A stretch of DNA of 64,000 bases, taken from NCBI RefSeq assembly GCF_964204865.1, contig NC_135254.1:1927001-1991000 (forward strand), read 5' to 3'. This document shows, piece by piece, positions 50,141-61,968 of the stretch; position 1 is the first letter of the stretch, and each line of letters opens with the position of its first letter. The position numbers and the translations under genes were made by a program. The notes under the pieces were generated by a model, which saw only the letters and a list, made by a program, of their open reading frames with translations, did no database searches and was not told the origin of the DNA. The DNA is from Styela clava (Eukaryota > Chordata > Ascidiacea > Stolidobranchia > Styelidae).

Positions 50141-50984
50141 AAGGCTTATGTTCTCCTATGGGGGTACGCTGACTCCCCATTTTTTAAACTCGTCATCCAT
50201 CTCCTTAGTTTTGTTTACTGTACAACTTGACTTGATTTAGGAATTGCTCATCTGCTATTTCGAAGGAAGTTAAATAAAATTCATGTCATTTTTATTGTTT
50301 TTTCATTGTTTATCATGTAATTTATTGTTATTTTTTGCTTTGTAGATGTTAATTTATCGTAAATGATTAGTATCTTCCCATTGATCGTATTCTAAATTCG
50401 TTTTTCTACATTTTTTCGGATGTAGATTATGATACTCCTTCATTTCTGCTGCCAATATTCACCTTTCCGCTTCGCCGCACACAAAGGTCAAATTGCTACT
50501 AGCTTCACAGTGGTCTTTGACCTTCTATAAAAATTTCACAGCCCTTATTACTAGAATTGCTAGATTTGTGCCTGTACCGTAATTAACAGCTTTAAGTTAA
50601 CCATTCAGCCATCAGGGAGGGAAAATTAAGCGGTTAGAACAACATACAATAATTTTAGTGCCTGTTTTGGCAAGGAAGGTCAGTCCTAGGCAAGATAAAA
50701 ATAAATTTCGGCTCAAGCATTTGAGTATTTGAAAGCAGTTCGCGGTGATTTCATTTCAGCATTTTGGTACCGGTACCGTATTTGTTTCAGATGCATGGAC
50801 TTGACGGTGGAGGACGCCGTAACCGACCAGCATGAACGACTCTACCACCCGTTTTGTGACATTTTCTGTATTTAATTGGTAGAATGGCTGAATGGTAAAT
50901 GAATATTTTATGATCTAACCAAACTTGGTTCATCTAGGAGACAAATTAAAACTGTTGTGGCCTTAAAACCAAATTCTAATAATT
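50141..50984. other. Between satellite and minisatellite; no gene seen
   Basis: AT-rich unique sequence. Bases 50787-50836 are a SINE fragment (ATGCATGGACTTGACGGTGG and GCCGTAACCGACCAGC). Confidence 0.5.
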
Positions 50985-51180
50985 GTTTTGCATTCCATTT
51001 CCTTCATTTGCCTCTGCATTATCTAGTCCGTATGGTGTCAAGCACTTTTCATATTCACTTTGCATTTTATTTTTTGTAATTTTCCTCTGCCTTATCTCAG
51101 TATCTAGTACGTGCGGCTGTGAGAGATTTTAATATTCGTTTTGCATTTTTTTTCTTCATTTGCCTCTGCTTCATTTAGTA

Positions 51181-52149
51181 CAGTGTTCCCTAAGTGTGGT
51201 CCACGAATCTTTTGGGGTCTGTGAAGCACTTTCGGGGGGACCACTGATGACTGATGAGTATAATAATTTCCCACTTTCTGGTTTCGAACACGCTGCCTCG
51301 TTGTGATGTCACAAAGCTGTGGCTTATGATATCACAGAGAGAGTTTAATTGCTGCCATTACAGCATTACGAGTTAACTAACTACATGTAGATGTAGCTGA
51401 CACTGCCTTTTTGCATGTTCGTTGGCATACCGTGTTTCATTGAAAATACGACTGGGTCCTATTTTTATTCGAAAAATAACATTGAGCTTATTTTTGGGGG
51501 ATGTCTTTCATTTTCATTTATCAAAAACTAAATTACGAAGTAGAGAATTACCGAGAATATGAAAAACGATATCCATTTACCTCTAAATAACATTTTACCT
51601 CTCTCATGCGTTTCAAATTAATCATTTAAAACGTGTAGGAGAGATTTTTTGCTATCAACCAGTTAAAAAACATTTGCGTTATTGACTAGGTCTAATTTTA
51701 AAGGGAGGACTTATATTAAAATTTATTTTCAAAATTCAGGGCTGGTATTATTTCCGGGGAAACACGGTAGGAGGGATTCAAAGTAGACAGTTTATAACGT
51801 TATGCTAGTCCGCTTCTGAATGCTGTTTTACGCCTATATATTGAAAATAGCGTTAGTAGAGTGTAGCAAGAGAGGCACTATGTTTTAGTTTTTAGCTGTC
51901 AAATTTAGCCTTCAACATACATTAACGTTAGGGCTGACTATATTTTGACGTTTTCAACCCTGTAATATTAATTTCAAGATGAAATTGGGAAACAATGAAT
52001 CTTGAATCGTGATAAACGCAGAGGAGAGATGTTTTTCACTATACTGTATAGCGCATTGATTTTATGATCTTTTAATGTTGCACGGATATCATTGAAAAAA
52101 TTGCAAGGGTCCGTCATGGATTTTTTTTTTAAAAGTTTAGCAACCACTG
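51181..52149. mobile_element. hAT element in the minisatellite (969 bp)
   Basis: Starts CAGTGTTCCCTAAGTGTGG and ends AGTTTAGCAACCACTG. Flanks are ATTTAGTA (51173-51180) and ATCTAGTT (52150-52157), a diverged 8-bp duplication within the repeat unit. No transposase frame seen. Confidence 0.75.
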
Positions 52150-52209
52150 ATCTAGTTCGTATGGCTGTATGAGATTTTCATAATCCGTTTGCCTATGCTT
52201 CATCTAGTG

Positions 52210-52753
52210 CAGTGGTTCCCAAACCGCGGGCCAAATCTGGCCCGCGTAACGATTTAAAATGGCCCGCCGAGCTAACGTAAAATAGTGTTCAACAGATTAT
52301 ATTTCTACCTTTTTGCGATCTAGATAGCGCTAATTTATGTCATTATCAGAGTTCAAGCAAGTGTTTATCGTAACAATTCAATTATACAGTATCAATTATA
52401 GGTACCGGTGTTAGGATTACATAGGGCAGTAATTTAGTTATCAGCCATATAGGAAAGCTTAAAGATGTCAGAAATCAAACGAAAACTAACGTTTTTTGGA
52501 TAAATGGCAGTGTTCGTATTTCTCCATTGAAAAGTATCAACAAGTATAACTTTAGAGATTTGTCTTCTTTGCCAACGAACTATTTCAGTTCTGAAGGAAT
52601 ACAACATTGAGCGCCATTATGAGTCAAACAAACATGTTTCAAAAAAATGTCGAATGAAAGTGAATCCACTTTTGGGCGCTACATTCTTCCGGCCCGCGAA
52701 CGTCTTTCCGATTCTAATTTTGGCCCGTGGCCAGTAAAGTTTGGGAACCCCTG
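52210..52753. mobile_element. hAT MITE in the minisatellite (544 bp)
   Basis: Starts CAGTGGTTCCCAAACCGCGG and ends AAGTTTGGGAACCCCTG, with GGCCCGC subterminal repeats. The duplication is ATCTAGTG (52202-52209) against ATCTGGTG (52754-52761), 7 of 8. Confidence 0.88.
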
Positions 52754-53860
52754 ATCTGGTGTATGTGAGAGATTTTCATAATCACTTTGCATTTTATTTT
52801 TTGTAATTTTCTTCTGTTTATCTAGTACGTGCGTCTGTGAACAATTTTAATAATTACTTTGCGTTTCATTACCTTCATTTGCCTCTGCTCCATCTAGTAT
52901 GTGCGTATATAAGAGATTTTCATAATCATTTTGCATTTTATTTTCTTCATTTGCCTCTGCTTCATCTAGTATGTGCGTATATAAGAGATTTTCATAATCA
53001 CTTTGCATTTTATTTTCTTCATTTGACTCTGTTTCATCTAGTACGTGCGTATGTAAGAGATTTTCATAATCACTTTGCATTTTATTTCCTTCCTTTGACT
53101 CTGTTTCATCTAGTATGTGCGTATATAAGAGATTTTCATAATCACTTTGCATTTCATTTCCTTCATTTGACTCTATTTCATCTAGTACGTGCGTATATAA
53201 GAGATTTCCATATTCACTTTGCATTTTATTTCCTTCATTTGACTCTATTTCATCTAGTACGTGCGTATATAAGAGATTTTCATAATCACTTTGCATTTCA
53301 TTTCCTTCATTTGACTCTATTTCATCTAGTACGTGCGTATATAAGAGATTTTCATAATCATTTTGCATTTTATTTTCTTCATTTGACTCTGTTTCATCTA
53401 GTACGTGCGTATATAAGAGATTTTCATAATCATTTTGCATTTTATTTTCTTCATTTGACTCTGTTTCATCTAGTACGTGTGTATATAAGAGATTTTCATA
53501 ATCATTTTGCATTTCATTTCCTTCATTTGACTTTGTTTCATCTAGTAAGTGCGTATATGAGAGATTTTCATAATCATTTCGCGTTTTATTTTTTGTAATT
53601 TTTCTCTGCTTCATCTAGTGCGTGCATACGTGAGCTTATTTCATAACCGCTTTGCATTTTATCATTTTTTTTCTTCTGCTGATGCCGGTTTATATTTTGT
53701 AAAATACACAAACAAATGGCTCGATGGTGTGTCACGTCGTGCTAAGCGCTGGAATACGCTCGTCTGTGTGCTTTATTTAAAAAATTGAAAATACGGTGTA
53801 CATAATAAATAAATAGGTAAACAATAAAGAAATATAAATATCCCAAAAAAGCGGGCGGAT

Positions 53861-54182
53861 AGGATTTACATATTTATCCCGGGGAGAGGAAAGCCGATAA
53901 GACGGCTTATCCATATGGCGAACCACGGCCTCTCGCCCGGTTACCATTCCAAGTCGGGTATGGGATTAGATTTACTATATTGTTTGTTTCGGAAGCATGG
54001 ACTTGGTGGTGGAGGAAGCCGTAACCGACCAGCGGTTACGTGAACCACCCAACGACGGCAAGGAGTCCAGCAATCCTCTCGTACATAACCATCCCTGCAT
54101 GGGGTTCGAACTGCGAACCCACGCAGAGTAGTTAGAGGTGCGGTGGCGAGCGTATTCCTAACGTTGAGCCACACCGCCGCGC
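53861..54182 (-). mobile_element. tRNA-derived SINE, full length (322 bp)
   Basis: Read on the minus strand: GCGCGGCGGTGTGGCTCAAC head with A box, then a B-box-like GTTCGAACCCC, a body with GGTCGGTTACGGCTTCC and TGGAATGGTAACCGGGCGAG, and the tail CCCCGGGATAAATATGTAAA. Best-preserved member in the window, about 650 bp upstream of IFT43. Confidence 0.85.
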
Positions 54183-54836
54183 CAAATAATCGCACTGAAA
54201 AGTTTGATAGTGATAGGATTTTGAGACATTTCTCATCGTTATTAATAATAAAGTAAAACATAACAATAATGGTTCTTAATAAAAATAATTGATGTGGCTA
54301 TACCATCCGAAAGAAACAACTCTAAAAAATATTTGAAAAACTCTCAAAATACAAAGATCTAGAGATCGAGATACAAAAGATGTGGGGACTCAAAACTTCA
54401 ACAATACCGGTAGTGGTGGGGGCGGTTGGACTTATCGGAAGAGAATTTGAAAAATATGTCTAATATATTTCAGGAAAAATTAATGCAGAACAGCTCCAAA
54501 AAAACGTTCTTCTTGGAACAGCTCACATCTTACGTAAAGTACTTTCTATCAATTGATGACCTCAGGAACTTGAAAAGTTCCCGGTCGCCAGAAGGTTAAA
54601 ATATTAACATAAAAAAGAAACTAAGAAATAATTATTTTCCGCAACCACCTGCTGTTATAAGTGCATACAACATGTCACGATTTGTAGGGTCTCCTGAAAT
54701 GAGGGAACCTGTTGTTAGTGAGTTCTAGACAAAAGCGAACCCGTTCTAAAAATTTTGCCCACTACTTATAAGCTTCATGTTTTGTATTTCTGAACAGACT
54801 TTATACCTTAAAATTTTAAATATTTAAAATATAAAA
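54183..54836 (+). other. Upstream region of IFT43
   Basis: No other gene is seen. The last 60 bases before the ATG are AT-rich with no clear TATA box at a usual spacing. A CTGAACAG near 54790 could serve as a 3' splice acceptor for a leader, which is speculative. Confidence 0.4.
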
Positions 54837-56595
54837 ATGGATTTTGATTTCGGCATCGGCAAAAAGAGTCAAGCAAAAACTGGGCGTAGAGCGAAGTCGA
54901 CTAAATCTAATGCATCACTGAACACAAACGAAAAAGAAAGTGTAGTTCCGAAAGAAATCGCTCCAAAATCTCAACTCAAAGAAATTGGGGCTGATTCCCC
55001 TCCCCGGCCGTCAAGACGAATGGCGGGCTGGGGGGATGCCGATAATAAACGTGACCGTAATAAGGGGGTGGAGGATTCTAGATTGTTAGTAACAGGGGAT
55101 TCCCCTAGAACACGAATTCACTCCTCAGACGAAGAAGGCGATGATCTCCAAGTAATACCTGATTTGGACGATGTTCAGGTAACCCAGTTTTTAATGGTGT
55201 GGTTTTAATATTAGGGAAGTGATTTTCAACTTTCATGGAACCCCTTGATAAGCGATTGGGGCCCATGACATCTTGATATGCTATTGGGGCTTATCACGGT
55301 GCCCCTGTTAACAATTACGATATTGTATTTTTTGTATAAATCCCCCACCAATAATACGAAAATGTGAGATTTGAGAAAAACACCTTATCCATGTTTTCAA
55401 ATAACAAATTAGTAATTATCGAGTTGGTGTTAGGAATAATTCAAATTTTCTGCACAATCTGCACTCCTAGCCCCGACTGGATAATTAGTAAGTTTTTATT
55501 TGAGCATTGGCCGGTTGTTTGTTACTCATAGATCTTGAGATCGGTTAGTATGTTGATAGGTATTTGTGTGTTTGTCTGTTAGACACTTTGTATGTTACGC
55601 GATATCTCTCGAAAGCAGAGTTGAATCTCCTCCATATTTTGCATGTGCATTCGTCATATCTCGGACTAGAAGCCTATTGATTTTGGATGAATTCTGCCGT
55701 GTAATTAGCGAGTTATTAATTAATTAGTGGGACACGTGGTGTCACTATAGAGTCATGAATTGAAACTGCAGTTTCGATCGATAAGTCTTCGGTCTCCGAC
55801 CGATATTCTCGTTTTGACTTTGTACAAAATATCCTTATTACTTAAAAACACTTATAAATGTATGAAAGTTTAAATATTTAAAAACGTGGGGTTATCACAA
55901 ATGTTGAAACGTCAGGGGTTCAATGATGACCCCTTCGCTGCCCCATTTCTCTCATTCTTTTAATTCATTGCATGATGTTGCTCAATGCAATATCACCGAC
56001 ATAGCAAATTTTTGAAATGAAACAACCCCAGCGAATTTTTGAAATGAAACAACCCCCCAGACAATGAATGAAAAATGAAATCATGTCTACTACTGAATAC
56101 AGACACACATTTTCAGGGCATAATAATATCTATGACATCATAAACTTTCACCTCTCTCTAGATGAAATCCTGGGTATGCCACTGAAAGCAGCCACCAACT
56201 TTTTTATGACATGGCATATTATTATGACATCACAATATTTCTGATTTTTACCCCCCATTCATCCACCTCAAAAAAACTTTGGGTTTAGCCAGCCACTAAC
56301 ATTTTCATAATTTCCACAGAATGAAGATATCGCACAACAAATGGCTGCCCCACCTTCAGTTGCGATGAATCAAGTCGCTACGTATCGTGAACTTGACAGT
56401 GACCTTCAACGACATTCGACCTTCACACTTCTAGACAATGAAATCGATCTCAAACTTCTTGCGAAACACATGACAACTGGCATCGACGAACCAGACGAGA
56501 CATGGGATTGGGATATATTATTCGCACAAATATCAGGAGCCTTAAGACAGAAAAATAATTCCTCAACAACAGCGACTAATGATAAACTGATTTAA
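54837..56595 (+). CDS. IFT43: Intraflagellar transport protein 43 (IFT-A subunit), two coding exons
   Basis: Exon 1 is 54837-55178 (114 codons) and exon 2 is 56320-56595 (91 codons plus stop), joined in phase 0 across a GT-AG intron. The product is 205 residues; human IFT43 is of similar length. Residues 1-60 are basic and disordered, followed by a PPRPSRRMAGWGD segment and an acidic stretch ending in IPDLDDVQ. Exon 2 opens NEDIAQQMAAPPS, and its conserved core runs TYRELDSDL (135-143), NEIDLKLLAKHM (154-165) and DETWDWDILF (173-182), which is the signature I recognise. IFT43 is a small subunit of IFT complex A, which works in retrograde transport along the ciliary axoneme. The ATG follows an AT-rich leader. 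A poly(A) signal lies at 56660-56665. The 1.1-kb intron holds transposon-like sequence. Confidence 0.93.
55179..56319 (+). other. IFT43 intron with transposon-like sequence
   Basis: Begins GTAACC and ends TTTCCACAG. Bases 55215-55950 contain GTGATTTTCAACTTTCATGG and a GGGGTTCAATGATGACCCC end, resembling a decayed hAT-like insertion, with a short tandem copy (GCGAATTTTTGAAATGAAAC) near 56030. Confidence 0.6.
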
Positions 56596-56659
56596 TGCTT
56601 AGTCATGGTTGGTGATTTGTTTGCTGAGTTACTTTGAAACGTGCTTAGTCATCTTCAGT

Positions 56660-56665
56660 AATAAA
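56660..56665 (+). promoter_or_regulatory. Poly(A) signal of IFT43
   Basis: AATAAA begins 64 bases after the IFT43 stop codon, on the same strand. Confidence 0.6.
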
Positions 56666-57694
56666 AATAGTCTCGAATGTATTTTTACTTAAAGAGCAGT
56701 GGTTTTCAACCCATATCTCTCTCACCCACCCCTTCACCCCCAAATATTTTTTTTGATTTTCTTTTTGTTAAATGCCTATAATGTAACACTTCTTTTTTAA
56801 TGAACGGGTTAAAAATTACGGGTTCCTGATTTCTTGACCTTCATGTGTGGAAACTCTGATTCCGAAGCATATAAAACACTTTATAATGATACGTCAACTA
56901 TTTTTTAAGGAATCCCACTCTCAGTTATATTTACGGAATAGAATTGTATCAGTTCCCCACGAGCCTTGGCCTATGACGATGGGGTTTCAGAAATTTCATA
57001 TTTTTTCGCTTTGGGATTTTTTAATTCGTTGTGTAAATGGAAACACTGAATTTTTGTTGAGCCCAGATTAGAACTAAGATCTGAAGCCCGGGTCGGACCT
57101 GTCAATCATTACGTTTGGGTCGGGCTTCTCTACCGCTGACTTTTTTTTAAGTGAGGCGTTTTGGCCACGAGAGACAATGGTCTGTAAAAAACCTCATCAA
57201 CACGACACATACTGTTCTAAATGAACTCTCGCAATGACAATTCAAAGAACTCCTAAATATGAAATTTTTGGCTCGGGCCTGCAAATTTAGTCACCGTAAT
57301 TAGTCGGGGTCGGGTCAGGTTCAATACCCACGGGCCTGGGTCAGGTCAGGCTGGAATTTTGGGACCCAATCTTACCTCTAGTCCAGCTAGATGTCTGAAA
57401 TTAGTTATATTGCCCGCCAAAAAAATGTTGCACCCCCGGTCTATATAAACTGGTGAAAGAACGAGAAGCCATGGAAAAGGATGACTCATCAACTTTCCTC
57501 TCCTACTGTAGTAAAATGAAAATCCTATCCTAACCTCCAGTCTAAACAGAGTCTGAATTTTTATAGCTTACTAAAAAAGTGTTTCATATTCAATGGATTT
57601 CAAACAGCGTGTTGTCACGGCAACCTTGGGTTACGTATAAGCGCAGTCCAGGGGTTTCATAATGTCTTTCTTATTGAAATGCGAGAGTCTATAT
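56666..57694. other. No gene seen; hAT-like left end
   Basis: CAGTGGTTTTCAACCC at 56697 looks like a hAT terminus whose partner I cannot place. The stretch 57060-57370 is rich in GGGTCGGG-type motifs. No protein is recognised. Confidence 0.4.
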
Positions 57695-58009
57695 CAGTGG
57701 TTCGCGACCTTTTATGGCTTGTGCCCCCTTTTTGGAAGCTTTTAGAACTTATGGCTCCTGCTTATTATCCCAGTGGTATTTATAGTGTTATTATGGTTGG
57801 TAGATTCCAAATCCCATTGTGTTCAAGCAATTCAAACACAAAAAAGCGAAAAAAAAAACTGTGAAATAAATTAACCTTTTCAAGCAATGAAACTGGGAGT
57901 TTTCTTGTAAAGTGAAAAGCAAAATCAGTTTTGCGCCCAACATCATGGCCCCCCTCCGACTGCTCCGTGGCCCCTTGGGAGGCCGAGACCCCACTGTTGG
58001 GAACCGCTG
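57695..58009. mobile_element. hAT MITE (315 bp)
   Basis: Starts CAGTGGTTCGCGACC and ends GGGAACCGCTG, with a perfect 8-bp duplication GTCTATAT (57687-57694 and 58010-58017). Confidence 0.9.
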
Positions 58010-58179
58010 GTCTATATTATCATTTATATATTATTTAAACATAGGTAAATACTTATTTTTGCCACAATTCTTAAACTTGTTGCTCCTAAAGATTATTTGT
58101 TTTGCCAGTATTAGGTATGCATTATATAAATTCATAGTTTATACAATTCAGACAATAAAAGACAATTGAACTATTGCAC

Positions 58180-58370
58180 AAGGGTTCCTGGGCCCTCTGG
58201 AATGTTTCATTGGGGTTCTGCTACAAGAATAATGTTGAAAACCCCTGTTCTAAAGGGTTCTGTAGCAATAATGCAATAGTCAGCCAAGGAAAAGAAATAA
58301 AACGGGTTCCTCCAGCCTCCGGAATGTTTCATTGGGTTCTGCTCTTACCAAAAAGGATGACAACCACTGT
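58180..58370. repeat. Two adjacent hAT-like right ends
   Basis: The motif GGAATGTTTCATTGGGGTTC, then a AAAACCCCTGTTCTAA end, occurs at 58199-58254; a close variant ending ACAACCACTGTTCTAAC follows at 58310-58376. This suggests tandem or repeated insertion. Confidence 0.5.
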
Positions 58371-58384
58371 TCTAACGGCGATCC

Positions 58385-58490
58385 GGAAGAATGTGTACCA
58401 AGATGACGCACAACCTGAAAACCCTAACCTGGTACACATACTATGTTCAGGTTGTACGCCATCTTAGTGCACATACTTCGGGAGCACGTT
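58385..58490. repeat. Short palindromic MITE
   Basis: GTGTACCAAGATGACGCACA at the left is complemented by TGTACGCCATCTTAGTGCAC at the right around a CCCTAACCTGGTACACATAC core. It looks like an internally deleted relative of the 230-bp family. Confidence 0.7.
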
Positions 58491-58746
58491 CCAGCTTCTA
58501 ATTAAGCCCTGAAAGATTTCTTTTTTGTAGCCATATCTATAAACTCTTTTATGTTACACTTATACTGTCTTAGCTGCTTACATAATGTACCTAGTAAATT
58601 AGATATTTGTCACGACTATGTTTTATGTTTAAATGAATTTTTTTTTTTAGAGGGGGTGGGGGGGAGATGTGTTAACTTATTCTTGTAGCACCTTGCTCGT
58701 TTGCTATTTCAGGTCTTGGAAAAGTCTGCCATTTCACCATTTTATT

Positions 58747-58923
58747 CAATGTTTCCCAACCGGAGAGGAGATCTCCCCAAGTGATTGCGACTAGCGTAAT
58801 ATTCTACCTAAAGATCAATTAATGATTAAATAAATAAAGCAACTTTTATGCTTAGTTAGGGAGGAATGAAGTGTTAAAAAATTGACGAAGGGAGGACTAT
58901 AACAAAAAGGTTGGGAGCCACTG
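58747..58923. mobile_element. Small hAT-like MITE (177 bp)
   Basis: Starts CAATGTTTCCCAACC and ends GGTTGGGAGCCACTG; flanks ATTTTATT (58739-58746) and GTTTTATT (58924-58931) match 7 of 8. Confidence 0.7.
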
Positions 58924-58987
58924 GTTTTATTAACCACTGATTATATTTTCTCAATAGTAACATAGACGTTCATGCAACACTGAGAGG

Positions 58988-59094
58988 CGCTCCCATAGTA
59001 TGTGCACCAAGATGTCGTACAACCTGAACCCTAACCTGTACACATACTGTGTTCAGGTTGTGCGTCGTCTTGGTGCACATACGTCTGGAGCTTC
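58988..59094. repeat. Short palindromic MITE
   Basis: GTATGTGCACCAAGATGTCG and its near-complement CGTCTTGGTGCACATACG enclose an ACCTGAACCCTAACCTG core. A second short member next to 58385-58490. Confidence 0.7.
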
Positions 59095-59202
59095 CACTGA
59101 GGACTACCTTTTACCTGGCAAGCATGTCTCCAGCAACAATCGCAAAATGCCAATGTCGAGCACAAGCTATTTTTCGAGTTTCAATTTTCCTCTCCATTTA
59201 TC

Positions 59203-59432
59203 GGTGCTACCAAAGTATGTGAACCAAGATGGTGGACACCGGAACGTAGTATGTGTACCCGGTTAGAGTTAGGCCAGCATTTTATTCCAATTTTCCCAAT
59301 TTTAGTTCTATTACGAGTTCAGGGACTAGCCAAGTCACTCCTGTAGTATTTGTACCTGAAATTATGGTCTAAGCTGGTACACATACTACATTATGGTGTC
59401 CGCCATCTTGGTTCACATACTTCGGGGGTATT
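59203..59432. mobile_element. 230-bp inverted-repeat MITE
   Basis: Starts GGTGCTACCAAAGTATGTGA; the right arm contains CATCTTGGTTCACATACTTC. Flanks CATTTATC (59195-59202) and CATTTATT (59433-59440) match 7 of 8. Exactly the length of the copy at 38214-38443. Confidence 0.85.
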
Positions 59433-60898
59433 CATTTATTCCATTTATCATATAATTTGTGATGGAAGTTTTATATTTACCATGGAAAAAGGGAAACTGA
59501 TAGGACGGTTCAATCTTGTGACGAACCGAGCTTTCTCTCGTTAGATATCAGTTATGTTGGCTGTGGGAATAGTTAATCAGCTTCAGGTTTTATGAACTTA
59601 TTCAAATGTTTTTTTTTAATTGTTTGTATGAGGTGGACATTGAACAACTTTAATTATTACACATTCATATGGAAATAGATCACTGTTATATTTTCACAAA
59701 ATAAAACTTGCAATCGAAAGATATTGGTTTGACATGTTGGGAACAAGTTGTTTTCGGCGGGGTGCTGATGAGAAAACAGCTGAGGCCAGTAATTTTTCTA
59801 TCTCCCTAGCCCATACAGGGGTGATTTCAATCACCTCCACTGATTTGGGGGGAACCCACAATTCAATTCCTAACTCCTCCTTAGGTTAATTGTATTTGAA
59901 TATCCAGAGAGCAGCGTATATACCAGTGCAGATGATCAGTCAGTACTTTAAAAAAAGTTACAAATAGTTTTATCGCTCTTAAAATATCTACCACCTCGTA
60001 AATTTGAAAGCACCCCCCTTAAATGAAAATCCAGGGGCACACTCACTGATGCATAATTCTGTCGACAGAGGTGAGAGAAAATTTTCTGCTGCCGGGGCGA
60101 GTTGCAGATGATGCAGACATGTCGCTTATACCTACGGTACCTTCAGGAATAATTCGGGCAATAAACAAATTATAGATGTTGTTATACATGAATGAATTGA
60201 AGGTCAAGTAAGAGTGGAATGTTTGTATTATTATTAATATTTAAATCGTCAAACTAAGCAACAAACTCACACCTATAACTTGCACCCGCACCTGGGTACA
60301 TGCTCTTTTTATTTTTTTAATGATTAAATGCAGTGATTTGGATCTCCGCCGCCACAGGGTGTTTCAATTGCCACTACTTCGCCACGCCATCACGGATATG
60401 TACTCTACTCTATAGCGCCACCTAGGATAGGACTTTTTTCAACACTCGCGCTGAAATTAGGGAAAGGTATTACATACTTACCCCGGGAGTCGTAGTCAAG
60501 TTTGTTTTTTCACCCAATAAAAAATGGCATGCGGAATTTAAAAAAATTCGTGTGTAAAAAATTTAATTCTCATTTTACTGGAAAAGAAGGACCCACGGGG
60601 ATCAAAACTGGTTATCGAGCTGCGACACCGAATGTTCTAATATCTAATTACACATTGGTAAGTCTAAAATAAACACGTTCCAATTGTGTGGCGAACTACG
60701 CCGATTACCATTTTATGCCCGCCCGCCAAAAGAAATTGGAACAATTGGCGAGTCTACCATTAAATGAGGGTCAATGCCCAACATAGGTTGAAAATTTTTG
60801 ACGTTTTCATGACGTCACGAGGAAGATGTATGATAATTGCATCTTCGTCGAACACGATCCCTCGAACACTGGCTCGGTCAGGAGAATAGATAACAAAG
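59433..60898. other. No gene seen
   Basis: Intergenic sequence between the convergent genes. Short frames only. I recognise no repeat family beyond low-complexity runs. Confidence 0.45.
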
Positions 60899-61030
60899 TC
60901 CATGCATCTGGAGAAAAAAATAACCGGCTAACTAATCCCACACTCGGTATGAACTGGTAACCGAGCGAGGGACCGTGGTTCGTCATATGATTAATCCGCT
61001 TTATCGGCTCGTTCTTTCCCTAAATCTTAT
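60899..61030 (+). mobile_element. SINE 3' fragment
   Basis: TCCATGCATCTGGAG, GGCTAACTAATCCCACACTC, TGGTAACCGAGCGAGGGACC and a degraded tail mark the same SINE family, reading head to tail on the plus strand. Confidence 0.65.
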
Positions 61031-61228
61031 CCAGTTAACCGTCCTAATAATTTTTTGTTTCCAAAAAAATTTGGAATTTTTAAAATTAACTATTTATGTT
61101 CCACGTATGAATACTAATATCAGGTTCCCGATTTAAATATGCATCTAATTGTATGTTATGCAAATAAATTTACGTACTTTTTGATGAAATTTATTCCTGA
61201 AAACGAGGAAATCTATCTCTTATTTGTG

Positions 61229-61500
61229 TCTGATCAGCTCTAGTACGATATTGACTTTTTCGTGTGTAAAAATTATTGAGCCATGACTGGTCAGAATAAT
61301 CATGTTCCAACATAACGGCACCGTTGCTGCTTTGTCTCATGCCATTGTCTTTTGGGTTCGTTTGGAGTAAAATTGTTTCTGATCAGCTTGATACGATAAT
61401 GAATTCTTCGTGTGTAAAAATCAACAAGCCATGACTGGTCAGAATAATCGCGTTCTAACAATACGGCACCGTTGCTGCTATATTTTGCGCCATTGTTTTC
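61229..61500. repeat. Tandem duplication of a unit of about 150 bp
   Basis: Two copies share CTGATCAGCT, TTCGTGTGTAAAAAT, CATGACTGGTCAGAATAATC and CGGCACCGTTGCTGCT, offset by about 150 bases. Confidence 0.75.
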
Positions 61501-61968
61501 TGTATTAATTTGAATTTAAATCTAAATGTGACTAGCCTGCCCCAGTGGCGTATCTAGGGGCAGAAATTTCCCTACCCCCCCAACCTTATAGGGGGTGAAC
61601 AACATCCCTAAAATCCCAAATAGTGAACTATGGGAATACAAACATACATGATTATATCATTTGGACGCGAAAGCTACCTTTCATTTTATTCTCTTAAAGC
61701 AAGCTAGTATAAATATTCTAAATATTCACGCAAAACTAAATATTCTTACTGACAGAAAAATTAGGCTTGAAAAAAAAAGAGTGCAAATAAGCAAGGCAGT
61801 TAGGGCAAAGTTTATATTCGTGACGTCATTAGGTCAACATGGTGATGTCATATTCATTACGTAAGTTTGAAGTAAATTTTTTAACTTCGTTTATATTACG
61901 TCATTGTAGTGTTTTTGTTTCGCATTGTTTTTATGTATGACGTCATCAATAAGTTTGTGACGTCATCA

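Larger units (their letters stand above)
50985..53680. repeat. 72-bp minisatellite interrupted by two hAT elements
   Basis: The regular part (52840-53620) has about eleven 72-bp units with AGATTTTCATAATCACTTTG and TTCATCTAGTACGTGCGTAT. Diverged units occur at 50985-51180, 52150-52209 and 52754-52840, so the array once ran from about 50985. Because 72 is a multiple of three and the unit has no stop in one frame of each strand, both strands stay open for more than 250 codons (24-residue repeats). Such opposed openness argues against reading either as a gene without transcript evidence. Confidence 0.88.

Noticed and set aside
52837-53614. Two opposed frames of more than 250 codons as protein genes
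   Set aside because: Both arise from a 72-bp minisatellite with no stop in one frame of each strand. Diverged units outside are non-coding and transposon-interrupted.
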